A stretch of 43,793 nucleotides of DNA from Bacteroidetes bacterium GWF2_35_48 (GCA_001769125.1 MEOG01000013.1:1-43793); one strand, 5' to 3'. Positions 1 to 8,507 are shown, counted from the first letter of the stretch. Notes: generated by a model from the sequence alone, not told the origin. Made by a program: numbers and translations.

Positions 1-188
1 AAGGATTCTGTACATGTTGAGGAAGATGAAACATTTGTCGCTGTTGCTGTTGGTGAGACAGGATATGATGATGCACTATTGAAATCATAATTTACAATTA
101 CTGTCTGTGAATACATATTCCCTGAATAAAAAATTAATAAAAGGCAAGTGAATATTGCCGAACTTAGAAGTTGTAATTTCGTTCTCAT
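1..188 (-). CDS. Secreted protein, N-terminal fragment
   Basis: Leftward frame starting at ATG (complement of 186-188) and open to the window edge, so only about 62 residues are visible. It begins with a clear signal peptide: MRTK, a hydrophobic stretch (about residues 9-22) and a likely cleavage before Gln in YSQ, as is usual for exported proteins of this phylum. The mature start (VIVNYDFNSASSYPVSPTA) is rich in Ser and Thr and resembles the beginning of secreted or adhesin-like proteins with a type IX secretion tail, but no domain can be named from this piece. It was not in a long-ORF list because it is cut by the window edge. Real gene likely; function unknown. Confidence 0.7.
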   Translation of the reverse strand, partial: MRTKLQLLSSAIFTCLLLIFYSGNMYSQTVIVNYDFNSASSYPVSPTATATNVSSSSTCTES

Positions 189-271
189 AATTATTAAGAT
201 TTTAAGATTAATATTTGATTTGTGAAAATTTTATAAAAAACAATAAGTTATGCAAATGCCGGATGGGCAAG

Positions 272-338
272 AGCAGCTCTTTGATTGTTGTGGTTAAGGG
301 GCATGCGTGGGGGAGACCACAACAAGCAATGTGCTGCT
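272..338. repeat. Nested hairpin, 10-bp inner and 6-bp outer stem
   Basis: The inner arms TTGTTGTGGT (285-294) and ACCACAACAA (316-325) are perfect inverse complements. Outside them AGCAGC (272-277) pairs with GCTGCT (333-338). The apical loop is G-rich (295-315). It lies about 85 bp upstream of the leftward secreted gene and is markedly richer in GC than its surroundings. It could be a palindromic repeat element or a small structured RNA. Confidence 0.5.
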
Positions 339-664
339 GTGAATAGGTGGTGGTTCTTTATTTTTCAAATAAATTAACATTTTCTAATTCTAAAAATTAT
401 ACCCCTTCAATAATATTAATTGCATAAGGTCGAAAATGTAACCCTGCTTTTAATATGTTATATAACATAAGGCCATATTTGTTTCTTTAACTGTTTCAAA
501 AACCTTTATTTCTAATTTGTGCGGTGGGGAGAAATTTTATCATAACTTCGAGACATAAGTTTTACGAAATATCCAGTTAGAGAAAAAATTCAAAAAAAAT
601 TCTTTCAATCTCGATACCCTCTTATACAAAATTACGCATTAAAATATCTACTACCTGAATTTCT

Positions 665-701
665 AAAGTAAATTTGTATATAAGTAACACAAATTTACTT
701 T
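665..701. repeat. Perfect 13-bp inverted repeat
   Basis: AAAGTAAATTTGT (665-677) and ACAAATTTACTTT (689-701) are exact inverse complements around an 11-nt spacer. No T tract follows on either strand, so it does not look like a terminator. The arms are long enough for an operator or for a short foldback RNA. No gene lies within 450 bp on either side. Confidence 0.5.
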
Positions 702-1238
702 ACGTGTGAAGAAAATTTGTTAACGTTTAATTTGAAAAAGCGTTCGAGGGTAAATAAATAATCTTTGTTTTATAGTAAAGACAATGTGTAGGGGTACTCT
801 CTAAAACTTAAAGAGTATTCGATTTATGACTATGATTTTTTTCCGGCAAAATTTCACAAAACTAAAAATCCAACTTTCTCGATATCTAACAAATTTACCC
901 TGTTTTTAGTGGAAAATACAGAGCTCGGTTTACTCTGGTGCAGAGGGCTTATTCATCGGAATCGATAGAACATTATCGTCAGTAATATTCATTCTATGTA
1001 ATTTTAGCAAGAAAAACTTAACTAAAATATTTCTAATAAAGGTTAACTTGTACTGGCTATTGATAATTATCAGTTAATTAATAATTGCTAAAAGCAAGAA
1101 AAGTCCACTTTTCTCGTTTACTATAAATATATTGTATCTCCTATAATTTGGGGCAAGCTGTGAGTTCACTTTGTTCGTTTCCTGATTGCACTTAGAACTT
1201 TTCTTATTTATCTTGCTAATGTATATATTAAAAACCTA

Positions 1239-1269
1239 TTGGCTTTATTTGTTGATTTAATTATATTTG
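1239..1269 (+). promoter_or_regulatory. Promoter of ddl
   Basis: TTG at 1239-1241, a 20-nt spacer and TATATTTG at 1262-1269 match the Bacteroidota -33/-7 consensus. Transcription would begin near 1275, leaving a leader of about 14 nt before the ATG at 1289. Confidence 0.6.
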
Positions 1270-1288
1270 CTGTCTTAAAATTTTCGAT

Positions 1289-2266
1289 ATGAAAAAAAAT
1301 ATTGCAATTCTTTACGGAGGAGATTCTTCGGAAGTTAAAGTTTCTTTGAAAAGCGGATTACAGGTTGCAAAAATTATTGATACCAAAAAATACAATGCGT
1401 TTCTTGTACTGGTAAAAGGTCCCAAATGGCTCGTTAAATCTGAACCTTTCAAAGACTGTAAGGTCAATAAAGATGATTTTTCCTTCACTGCAGATAATAA
1501 AAAAATAAAATTCGATTTTGCCCTAATTGCAATTCACGGAACTCCCGGTGAAAATGGCGTTTTACAAGGATATTTTGATATTATAGGCATTCCTTATTCA
1601 ACATCGGGCTTGCTGACCTCTGCTGTTACATTTAACAAATACGCTTGTAAACTTTACTTAAAAGATATTAATATTGACACAGCAAAGGCTGTTTTACTTC
1701 GTGAAAAAGATAAAATCGAACCCGATAAAATAATTGCGAAAGTCGGATTGCCATGCTTTGTTAAGCCTAATAACGGCGGCTCCAGCTATGGGATTACAAA
1801 AGTAAAAACAAAAAACGCTCTGACTGCCGCTGTTAAAAAAGCATTTGCTGAGGATACCGAAGTGATTATTGAAGAATATATTCAGGGCACAGAACTTACT
1901 TGTGGCGTATTTAAAACGAAGAAAAAAGATATTGTTTTTCCTATAACAGAAATCGTCCCCTTAAATGAATTTTTTGATGTGGATGCTAAGTACAACGGAG
2001 CGTCTAATGAAATAACTCCTGCCAGAATTTCTGCGAGGGATGAAAAAAATTGCAAAGAATTAACCTCCCTGATTTATGACACATTAAATTGCAAAGGAAT
2101 CTGCCGCGTTGATTATATTCTGACAAAAAACAGGCTTGTCTTTCTCGAGATAAACACCGTTCCGGGAATGACAAAAGCAAGCATTATTCCTCAGCAGGCA
2201 GAATATCTTGGTATCAATATGACAGAACTTTTTAATATGGTTATTGAGGATGGATTAGTATTGTAA
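1289..2266 (+). CDS. ddl: D-alanine--D-alanine ligase
   Basis: Cytoplasmic ATP-grasp enzyme that joins two D-alanines for the peptidoglycan peptide stem. The 325 residues are the normal family length. Visible marks: GGDSSEVKVS (10-19) with the substrate-binding Glu15; HGTPGENGVLQG (83-94); the ATP-grasp loop KPNNGGSSYG (159-168); EEYIQGTE (195-202); and the metal- and phosphate-binding EINTVPGMT (287-295). The ATG at 1289 sits just after a good promoter, and GGDSSE lies at the expected distance from it. Transcribed alone or with the DUF4175 gene 72 bp downstream; a hairpin lies between them. The family assignment is firm. Confidence 0.96.
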   Translation: MKKNIAILYGGDSSEVKVSLKSGLQVAKIIDTKKYNAFLVLVKGPKWLVKSEPFKDCKVNKDDFSFTADNKKIKFDFALIAIHGTPGENGVLQGYFDIIGIPYSTSGLLTSAVTFNKYACKLYLKDINIDTAKAVLLREKDKIEPDKIIAKVGLPCFVKPNNGGSSYGITKVKTKNALTAAVKKAFAEDTEVIIEEYIQGTELTCGVFKTKKKDIVFPITEIVPLNEFFDVDAKYNGASNEITPARISARDEKNCKELTSLIYDTLNCKGICRVDYILTKNRLVFLEINTVPGMTKASIIPQQAEYLGINMTELFNMVIEDGLVL

Positions 2267-2310
2267 AATCGCTCCACCTGTGCTGAGCGAAGTCGAAGTA
2301 TGGAGCGATT
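2267..2310. repeat. REP-like hairpin with core CTGAGCGAAGTCGAAG
   Basis: It begins directly after the ddl stop. AATCGCTCCA (2267-2276) and TGGAGCGATT (2301-2310) form a perfect 10-bp stem; the loop carries CTGAGCGAAGTCGAAG (2283-2298). The same core with one change recurs at 40448-40463 between unrelated arms. There is no clean T tract, so terminator function is possible but not shown. Confidence 0.65.
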
Positions 2311-2338
2311 GCACAATAAAAAAAGTAAATAAAAAAAA

Positions 2339-5300
2339 TTGAACCAAAATCTCGATATATTAATTGTTAAACTGGATGGATTTATTCGTAAATTCTACAA
2401 GAATCAAATCATCAAAGGATTTATTCTGACCACAACTCTGTTTCTTGCATTTTTTCTTTTTGCAGCAATAACAGAATATTTCGGGCACTTTTCTTCGGGA
2501 TTTAGAACTGTGCTATTTTATGGGGTTTCAGCGATTTCTTTTGCAATTTTTATCAAACTGATTTTAATTCCCACGCTGCAATTTTTTAAAATAGGGAAAA
2601 TAATTTCTTACAAACAAGCATCAAATATTCTTGCAAAACATTTCGGCGAATTGCAGGACAAACTTACCAATACTCTTGAACTTGCAGATATAAAAAATAT
2701 TCCCGGTTTCTCACAGGAACTTATTATTGCAAGTATAAACAAACGTATTTCTGCGTTAAAACCCATCCCTTTTAACAAAGCTGTCAACCTGAAAGAGAAT
2801 CTAAAATACGCCCGGTATCTCGCTTTTGTTGGTTTTATTATTCTTGTTATTTTAATCTTTTGGCCATCTGTTATTACAGAAGGAACGGAAAGAGTTGTAA
2901 AATACGATTCCCATTTTGAACCAAAAGCGCCCTTTGATTTTATTTTACTCAACGATACATTATCTGTTCAAAAAGGAAACGATTTTCAGGTAAAGCTTGA
3001 AATGCGTGGAAATTTCGTACCTGAAATCGTGTATATTGTTTTTGGAAACAGCAATTTTCAAATGACAAAAATTTCCAAATCAAAATTTTCATATACATTT
3101 AAAAATATCAATAATAATGTAGAATTTTCATTCAGTGCTGATCAGTACCGCTCACAACAATATGTTATAAAAGTGCTGCCCGCGCCTACAATTCTTGATT
3201 TCAGCATTGCTGTTGATGTGCCCGCATATACCCGCGATACAAACAAACTATACGAAAACATAGGCGATATAACCGTTCCGTGCGGTTCCAAAATCAAATG
3301 GAATTTCAACACAAAAGATATAGACTCTCTTACAATCGTTTTTAATGATAGCATAAAACTAAGGGCAAGTAAAGGAGTTGAAGGATTTTCTGTTTCTAAA
3401 TTATTTCTAATAGGCAGTAATTATAAAATTGCGGTTTCCAATAAACATTTCAAAAAATCCGATTTGGTAAAATATAATATTAATGTAATACCCGATCTTG
3501 GTCCCGGTATCAAAGTAAACACCATAAAAGATTCTGCAAAATTTGCATCTTTCTATTTTAATGGAATAATAAACGATGACTACGGGTTTCAGAAACTTAC
3601 ATTTAATTATAAAATTACAGGCAAAGATGCTCCCGATAATAGTGATACAATAGTCTCTATCTTGCTTCCTTTAAATGCCGGATTATCTTCGCAGGAGTTT
3701 TATTATGCTTTTGATTTTTCTTCCATCAAAGTTCCTGACAATAAAAAAATTGAATATTATTTTGAAGTGTGGGACAACGATGCTGTGAATGGCAGCAAAT
3801 CTGCGCAGTCTACAGTATATGATGTTATTATTCCAACAAAAGATGATTTGCAAAAATTTGAAGACGAATCTTCAAAAAATCTTGAAGCAAAAATGGATGA
3901 AAGCTTAAAGCTTGCAAAAGAACTGAAACGCGACATTAATAATCTTCAGGAAAATCTCATTAATAAAAATCTTTCATCCTGGGACAAAACAAAAATTATG
4001 GAGCAGATTTCTTCAAAACAGAACCGACTTGAAGATCTCACACAGCAGATTTCAAAAGAATTTGAAAAGAAAAACGAAATGCTGAATTCTTTCTCTGAAC
4101 AGCAAAAAGAAATTCTTGAAAAACAAAAACAAATGCAGGAACTGCTGGAAAATGTTTTTACTGACGAGATGAAAAAAATGCTGGAAGAACTGAACAAACT
4201 TATGCAGGATGTGGATAAGAAAAAAGTCAACGAGCTTGCAAAAGACATGAAGCTCAATTACGAAGACCTTTCCAAGCAGCTTGACAGGAATATGGAGTTG
4301 CTGAAAAAATATGAAATTGAGAAAAAAATTGACAACACCATTGAGCGACTCAATGAACTGGCAGAAAAACAAAATGAATTATCGGAAAAAACAGCAGAAA
4401 AAGGAGCTGATGAAAACAAAGAAGCATTAAGCGAAGAACAGAAAAAACAAGCCGAAGAATTTGAAAAAATTTCGCAGGAATATGAAAAAGTTCTCGACGA
4501 AAATAAAGAACTTAAAAATCCGATGGATTTAGATAAATTCGAGAAAGAAAAAGAAGACATCAGCAATGATTTCAAAGAAGGCAGCAAAGAAATGAAGGAA
4601 AATAAAATGAAAAAAGCTTCCAAAAAGCAAAAAGAAAATTCTTCCAAAATAAAGAACATGTCCGAGAACATGAAAAACATGATGCAGAAGCAACAGGCGC
4701 AGCAACAGGAGGAAGATCTGGATGCATTGCGGAAAATTCTCGAAAATATTGTAACATTCAGTTTTAATCAGGAAAATTTAATGGAAGCACTTAAAGAAAT
4801 GCAGGCAAAAAATCCAAAATTCATCGAAGCTGTCAGTACACAAAAAAATCTTTCTGATAATTTCAAAGTAATAAAAGATTCTTTAACTGCTCTGGCAAAA
4901 AGAACCCCTCAGTTAAAATCTATTGTAAACAAAGAAATTGGCATTCTGGATAAAAGCATGGAGAAAACGCTTGAGTCCATGGGAGACCGAAATATACATC
5001 AATCGCGAACAAGCCAGCAGTTTGTTATGACTTCTGCAAATAATCTTGCGCTGTTGCTTTCAGAGGCTTTAAAGCAAATGGAAAACAACATGGAGGGAAT
5101 GTCGGGAGGTCAATGCTCTAAACCCAAAAAAGGAGGGAAAAAAGGGAAAAAACCTAATATGAAAGGCATGAAAGAGCAGCAGGAGTCCTTAAAACAACAG
5201 CTCCAGCAAATGCTCGACCAAATGAAAAAAGGAGGAAAAGACGGAAAGGGAAATTTCGACCCAAATGCTACGAACAAACAATTATCTAAAATGTTGGCGC

Positions 5301-5695
5301 AACAGGAAATTTTTTCTCAAATGATGGATGAATTAATGAGCAACTCTAAGCTAAGTCCTCAGGCACAAAAGGCTTTGAACGATATTAAAGGGCTGATGGA
5401 GAAAAACCAAACCGACCTGATTAATAAAAACATTACCCCAGAAATGATGAAGCGTCAAAATTTAATTGAAACGCGACTTTTAGATGCTGAAAATGCTGAA
5501 TTTCAGAGAGAAATAGACAATAAGCGCGAATCGAAGGAAGCAAAAGATGAAAAATATAGTAACCCTGAGGAGATTTTTAAGTATAAAGGTATAAATTCGA
5601 AGTTTAATGAGATGATTAATTTTACCGATATTAAACTTTATAAATATTATAAAAACAAATACAAAGAATACCTAATTAAACTAAACGATAATTAA
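2339..5695 (+). CDS. DUF4175-type membrane protein with long coiled coil
   Basis: Large (1118 aa) inner-membrane protein of the DUF4175 kind, common in this phylum; molecular function not established. Two membrane segments (about 26-47 and 56-80) and a third (about 157-180) are followed by a beta-rich extracytoplasmic part (about 190-500). A very long Lys/Glu/Gln coiled coil then runs from about 505 to 790, and a Met/Gln/Lys-rich region (about 790-1050) contains lysine-glycine-rich patches. Start is TTG: an in-frame TAA at 2330-2332 leaves no upstream choice, and the next Met would remove the membrane segments. Its TAA overlaps the ATG of the ATPase by one base, so they are probably translationally coupled. 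Confidence 0.85.
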   Translation: MNQNLDILIVKLDGFIRKFYKNQIIKGFILTTTLFLAFFLFAAITEYFGHFSSGFRTVLFYGVSAISFAIFIKLILIPTLQFFKIGKIISYKQASNILAKHFGELQDKLTNTLELADIKNIPGFSQELIIASINKRISALKPIPFNKAVNLKENLKYARYLAFVGFIILVILIFWPSVITEGTERVVKYDSHFEPKAPFDFILLNDTLSVQKGNDFQVKLEMRGNFVPEIVYIVFGNSNFQMTKISKSKFSYTFKNINNNVEFSFSADQYRSQQYVIKVLPAPTILDFSIAVDVPAYTRDTNKLYENIGDITVPCGSKIKWNFNTKDIDSLTIVFNDSIKLRASKGVEGFSVSKLFLIGSNYKIAVSNKHFKKSDLVKYNINVIPDLGPGIKVNTIKDSAKFASFYFNGIINDDYGFQKLTFNYKITGKDAPDNSDTIVSILLPLNAGLSSQEFYYAFDFSSIKVPDNKKIEYYFEVWDNDAVNGSKSAQSTVYDVIIPTKDDLQKFEDESSKNLEAKMDESLKLAKELKRDINNLQENLINKNLSSWDKTKIMEQISSKQNRLEDLTQQISKEFEKKNEMLNSFSEQQKEILEKQKQMQELLENVFTDEMKKMLEELNKLMQDVDKKKVNELAKDMKLNYEDLSKQLDRNMELLKKYEIEKKIDNTIERLNELAEKQNELSEKTAEKGADENKEALSEEQKKQAEEFEKISQEYEKVLDENKELKNPMDLDKFEKEKEDISNDFKEGSKEMKENKMKKASKKQKENSSKIKNMSENMKNMMQKQQAQQQEEDLDALRKILENIVTFSFNQENLMEALKEMQAKNPKFIEAVSTQKNLSDNFKVIKDSLTALAKRTPQLKSIVNKEIGILDKSMEKTLESMGDRNIHQSRTSQQFVMTSANNLALLLSEALKQMENNMEGMSGGQCSKPKKGGKKGKKPNMKGMKEQQESLKQQLQQMLDQMKKGGKDGKGNFDPNATNKQLSKMLAQQEIFSQMMDELMSNSKLSPQAQKALNDIKGLMEKNQTDLINKNITPEMMKRQNLIETRLLDAENAEFQREIDNKRESKEAKDEKYSNPEEIFKYKGINSKFNEMINFTDIKLYKYYKNKYKEYLIKLNDN

Positions 5696-6093
5696 TGAAC
5701 ACAGAAATTTCATTCCCATCCAAAATTGAAAATATTACTCTGGTAGAGAAATTTATTGACGACATTTCTGTTGAATATAAACTTGGAACAGAAATTTACG
5801 GAAACATTCTTGTCGCTATAATTGAGGCTGTCAATAATGCTATTCTGCATGGTAATAAATTCGACCCGCGCAAAACAGTTAAAGTAATTTTCTATAACGA
5901 CATCCAAATGCTTTCTTTTAAAGTGTTTGATCAGGGGCCAGGCTTTGATTCTACATCTATACCAGATCCTACCACTGCCGAGAATATAGAAAATCCGCAT
6001 GGCAGAGGAATTTTTCTAATGCGTCATCTTGCAGATGAAGTAAATTTTTACGACAAAGGTCGCGAAGTTGAGCTTAAATTCAAGCGTTGCTAA
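5695..6093 (+). CDS. RsbW-like serine kinase/anti-sigma ATPase
   Basis: Small GHKL ATPase (132 aa) of the HATPase_c_2 group that includes anti-sigma kinases RsbW and SpoIIAB. The N box EAVNNAILHGN (44-54), the G1 box DQGPGFD (79-85) and the G2 box HGRGIFLMR (102-110) are all present, so it should bind ATP. It overlaps the DUF4175 stop and the ybeY start by one base each. An STAS-domain anti-anti-sigma partner is not in this window; a SpoIIE-type phosphatase is at 30905. Whether it controls a sigma factor or another target cannot be told from sequence. Confidence 0.9.
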   Translation: MNTEISFPSKIENITLVEKFIDDISVEYKLGTEIYGNILVAIIEAVNNAILHGNKFDPRKTVKVIFYNDIQMLSFKVFDQGPGFDSTSIPDPTTAENIENPHGRGIFLMRHLADEVNFYDKGREVELKFKRC

Positions 6094-6515
6094 TGTCTGT
6101 TTCTTTTTTCTATCTGAATAAATACAAACCCTTCCAGCAAACCACTCCTGTTAAAAAATGGATTGAGCAAACTGTAGCTGCCGAGAAAAAACAAGCAGGC
6201 GCTATTAATATAATTTTTTGTAGCGATGATTATTTGCTCAATATTAATAAACAAAGCCTGAATCACGATTATTATACCGATATAATTACCTTTGATTATT
6301 GTTCCGGAAAAATCATCAGCGGCGATTTATTCATCAGCACAGACAGGGTAAAAGAAAATGCCCTGAAATTTGCGGTTCCGGTTAAAAAAGAATTCCAGCG
6401 CGTAGTAATACATGGTGTTCTGCATCTTCTTGGCTATAAAGACAGCAATGATAAACAACAAAAAATTATGCGGAAAAAAGAGGATGAATATTTACAATTT
6501 TGGGCAAAATGCTAA
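6093..6515 (+). CDS. ybeY: Endoribonuclease YbeY
   Basis: Single-strand endoribonuclease needed for 16S rRNA 3' maturation and ribosome quality control; 140 aa. The signature region reads HGVLHLLGYKD at 107-117: the first two zinc-ligand histidines (107, 111) are present, but the third, at 117, is Asp instead of His. Start: a TTG at 6087 is also in frame, but the ATG at 6093 overlaps the preceding stop in the same TAATG arrangement as the gene before it, and MSVSFFYLNKYK is a natural start. Last gene of the ddl-side cluster; the next gene begins 123 bp later with its own promoter. Confidence 0.92.
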   Translation: MSVSFFYLNKYKPFQQTTPVKKWIEQTVAAEKKQAGAINIIFCSDDYLLNINKQSLNHDYYTDIITFDYCSGKIISGDLFISTDRVKENALKFAVPVKKEFQRVVIHGVLHLLGYKDSNDKQQKIMRKKEDEYLQFWAKC

Positions 6516-6569
6516 ATTCAGATATAGTGTAGTCAAAATAAATACTTTAATAATTAAAATCAATATTTC

Positions 6570-6617
6570 TTTCATAGAAAGATAAAAAAGAGTATATTTG
6601 TATCTCCAAGAGAGATA
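6570..6617 (+). promoter_or_regulatory. Promoter with dyad at start site, AAA_14 gene
   Basis: TTTC (6570-6573), 19 nt, TATATTTG (6593-6600). Immediately downstream, over the expected transcription start, lies TATCTC (6601-6606) / GAGATA (6612-6617) with a 5-nt spacer. A dyad at that place suits a repressor site, possibly autoregulatory; no regulator gene is nearby. Confidence 0.5.
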
Positions 6618-6638
6618 AAAATATAAAAAATTGTATCT

Positions 6639-7928
6639 GTGAAAAAGGAAATTTTCAAAACCCTTATACGCGAAAATCAGGAATTGGTAATGGCAAAGGC
6701 TTTAAAACCGCGCCAATTGAAGTTGCCTGATGTTAATAAAATCATTTCATTAATTGGTCCTCGCAGGTGTGGTAAAACCAGTCTTTTGCATCATCGGATG
6801 CAGCAGCTTGCAAAAAAATCAGAGCGTCAGGCAGTCTTTTACATCAATTTTGAAGACGATCGGCTTCATCCCCTTGAGTTGAACGATCTTCAATACATCA
6901 CAGAGGCATATTATGAATTGTATCCTAAAATGTCAAAGAAAAGAGTGTATGCTTTTTTTGATGAAGTGCAGGTAGTGAAAGGTTGGGAAAAGTATATCCG
7001 AAGAATTTATGATACAAAAAATCTGCGAATATTCATTACAGGTTCTTCATCAAGCCTCTTAAACAGAGAACTTGCCACCGAACTCAGGGGGCGTACTCTT
7101 TGCTACGAATTGTTTCCCTTATCGTTCAGAGAATATCTGGCATTTTTAAAAATCAACCCGGACATATATAATCCCCACTCAGTAGGAGAAATTCAGAATG
7201 CTCTAAATAAATATCTCTACACCGGGGGCTTTCCCGAAATTGTTTCTTTTGATGAACCTTTGGTAAGAAAAACCATTCACGACTATATGCAGCTTATGCT
7301 TTACAAGGACGTGGTGGACAGATACGATATTAAAAACCATGCAGCTATTAATCATTTTATGCGTCATGTGTTCAGAAATTCTGCCGGACTGCTTAGTATC
7401 AATAAAGTATTTAACGATATGAAATCTATAGGACTGGTGCTTGCAAAAAATTCCCTGTATGATTATATCTCGTATTTTGAAGATGTTTTTGCGTGTTTCA
7501 CTGTTCCAATACATAGGAAATCCATAAATGAACAAAACAGGAATCCCAAAAAAGTGTATGTTGCAGACAACAGTTATTATTGCTCTCAGCTTGTGGTACC
7601 TGAAAAAAGCAAGCAGTACGAAAATGTTGTATTTAATCACCTGAGAAGAATAAGCAACCAGATTTTTTATTTCAAAGGCGTACAAGAAACGGACTTTGTA
7701 TATTTTCATGATGGGAAAAAACATCTGATTAATGTGGCTTATGATATTTCAGATGCTTCAACGCTGAAAAGAGAAATAAACGGTCTGAAAGAATCAATGG
7801 ATGCAGAAGGTGTAAAAAATGCTCTTTTGATAAATGCTGTTATTGAAAAAGAATGGAAAACCGAAGAAGGTAAAATCAAGGCAGTCCCCTTATGGAAATG
7901 GCTGCTGACGTATGATGATAAAGTATAA
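6639..7928 (+). CDS. AAA_14/DUF4143 ATPase (first copy)
   Basis: 429-aa ATPase of the AAA_14 plus DUF4143 architecture. Walker A is GPRRCGKTS (40-48), Walker B VYAFFDEV (103-110), followed by the family sensor GSSSSLL (135-141) and LRGRTLCYELFPLSFREYL (149-167). The C-terminal half (about 200-425) is DUF4143, including ETDFVYFHDGKKHLINVAYD, the spot where relatives carry a nuclease-like strand pattern; acidic and Lys catalytic residues are incomplete here. Start GTG at 6639; the Met at residue 18 is a less likely alternative. Function of the family is unknown; it is patchily distributed and often near toxin-antitoxin genes, as here (MNT/HEPN next). A second, distant copy is at 35928. Confidence 0.9.
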   Translation: MKKEIFKTLIRENQELVMAKALKPRQLKLPDVNKIISLIGPRRCGKTSLLHHRMQQLAKKSERQAVFYINFEDDRLHPLELNDLQYITEAYYELYPKMSKKRVYAFFDEVQVVKGWEKYIRRIYDTKNLRIFITGSSSSLLNRELATELRGRTLCYELFPLSFREYLAFLKINPDIYNPHSVGEIQNALNKYLYTGGFPEIVSFDEPLVRKTIHDYMQLMLYKDVVDRYDIKNHAAINHFMRHVFRNSAGLLSINKVFNDMKSIGLVLAKNSLYDYISYFEDVFACFTVPIHRKSINEQNRNPKKVYVADNSYYCSQLVVPEKSKQYENVVFNHLRRISNQIFYFKGVQETDFVYFHDGKKHLINVAYDISDASTLKREINGLKESMDAEGVKNALLINAVIEKEWKTEEGKIKAVPLWKWLLTYDDKV

Positions 7929-7949
7929 TGTGATTACTGTAACACATAT

Positions 7950-7963
7950 TAACGGTACCGTTA
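7950..7963. repeat. 14-bp perfect palindrome
   Basis: TAACGGTACCGTTA is self-complementary and lies between the AAA_14 gene and the MNT promoter. Short enough to be chance, but it is placed where an operator of the MNT/HEPN pair would be. Confidence 0.35.
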
Positions 7964-7989
7964 GCACCAAGCGAATATGGCATCCGACC

Positions 7990-8018
7990 TTGATAATCAA
8001 AATAAATGAGTATATTTG
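7990..8018 (+). promoter_or_regulatory. Promoter of MNT/HEPN pair, near-leaderless
   Basis: TTG (7990-7992), 18 nt, TATATTTG (8011-8018). The start codon begins only 5 nt after the -7 box, so the transcript would begin at or within a few bases of the ATG. Confidence 0.55.
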
Positions 8019-8022
8019 AAAC

Positions 8023-8340
8023 ATGAAACATAAAAATGACATATTATTTAAAATCAAACAAATAATCTACAAATCAGTGCCAGATGCTGAGATTATACTT
8101 TATGGTTCAAGAGCAAGAAATAAGTCTAAAAAAATGTCTGATTGGGATTTATTGATTTTATTAAATTCGACAAATATATCTTTTGATCTGGAGACAAAGC
8201 TAATGGATGATTTGTATGAAATAGAGATTGATACAGGAGAAATCATTTCTCCATTATTTTATACGAAAAATGATTGGAATGAAAATCATTTTATCACTCC
8301 TTTATATGAAAATATTAAAAAAGATGGTATAAGAATATGA
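8023..8340 (+). CDS. MNT-type nucleotidyltransferase (antitoxin)
   Basis: 105-aa minimal nucleotidyltransferase. The motif GSRARNKSKKMSDWDLL (28-44) gives the GS pair and the two metal-binding Asp (40 and 42) of the polymerase-beta-like fold. In MNT/HEPN toxin-antitoxin pairs the MNT protein neutralises the HEPN RNase, in studied cases by adding AMP groups to it. The next gene, overlapping by ATGA, is the remains of such a HEPN partner, so this looks like an antitoxin left without a working toxin. ATG at 8023 is the only sensible start given the promoter. Confidence 0.88.
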   Translation: MKHKNDILFKIKQIIYKSVPDAEIILYGSRARNKSKKMSDWDLLILLNSTNISFDLETKLMDDLYEIEIDTGEIISPLFYTKNDWNENHFITPLYENIKKDGIRI

Positions 8341-8507
8341 AAGGAACTAAAGATGATTTAATAAAATATCGGATTGAAAGAGCAAAAGATACTTATGATG
8401 ATGCATTGATTCTTTCAAAAAAAAGTAAATGGAATTCTGCAATAAACTTTGAACCTGTTAAACAATTAATCTCCACAATTGAAATTATGATACAAGAAAA
8501 TAATTAA
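8337..8507 (+). pseudogene. HEPN-domain partner with internal deletion
   Basis: 56-aa reading frame overlapping the MNT gene by ATGA. Its first 37 residues, including IERAKDTYDDA and KWNSAIN, match the start of HEPN proteins of the PF05168 type, which run to roughly 125 residues. The text then jumps to FEPVKQLISTIEIMI, which resembles the last helix of that family. The middle, with the aromatic helix after WNSA and the RNase motif R-x(4-6)-H, is absent. The join keeps the frame, so a short protein may still be made, but it should lack RNase activity. Read as an in-frame deletion derivative rather than a new family. Confidence 0.7.

Larger units (their letters stand above)
189..1288. other. 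1.1-kb AT-rich region without a gene
   Basis: Stops occur in all frames and I see no tRNA, no recognisable structured RNA family and no decayed protein. The region separates the leftward secreted protein from rightward ddl, so it should hold both promoters. It contains three dyads: a nested hairpin at 272-338, a perfect 13-bp inverted repeat at 665-701 and a weak AT hairpin at 1097-1114. The only recognisable promoter is that of ddl at the right end. Confidence 0.6.

Noticed and set aside
250-297. 15-codon frame MQMPDGQEQLFDCCG
   Set aside because: Very short, no promoter or ribosome-binding site, and it overlaps the nested hairpin; chance is the simpler reading.
1061-1072. Fur-like box TGATAATTATCA
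   Set aside because: A short AT palindrome in very AT-rich DNA, more than 200 bp from ddl, with no iron-related gene nearby.
1097-1114. Hairpin AGAAAAG / CTTTTCT as a terminator
   Set aside because: Weak AT stem with no gene ending upstream of it.
3946-4757. Several long open frames opposite the DUF4175 gene
   Set aside because: They are Ser/Phe-rich mirror images of the Lys/Glu-rich coiled coil and lack starts or domains of their own.
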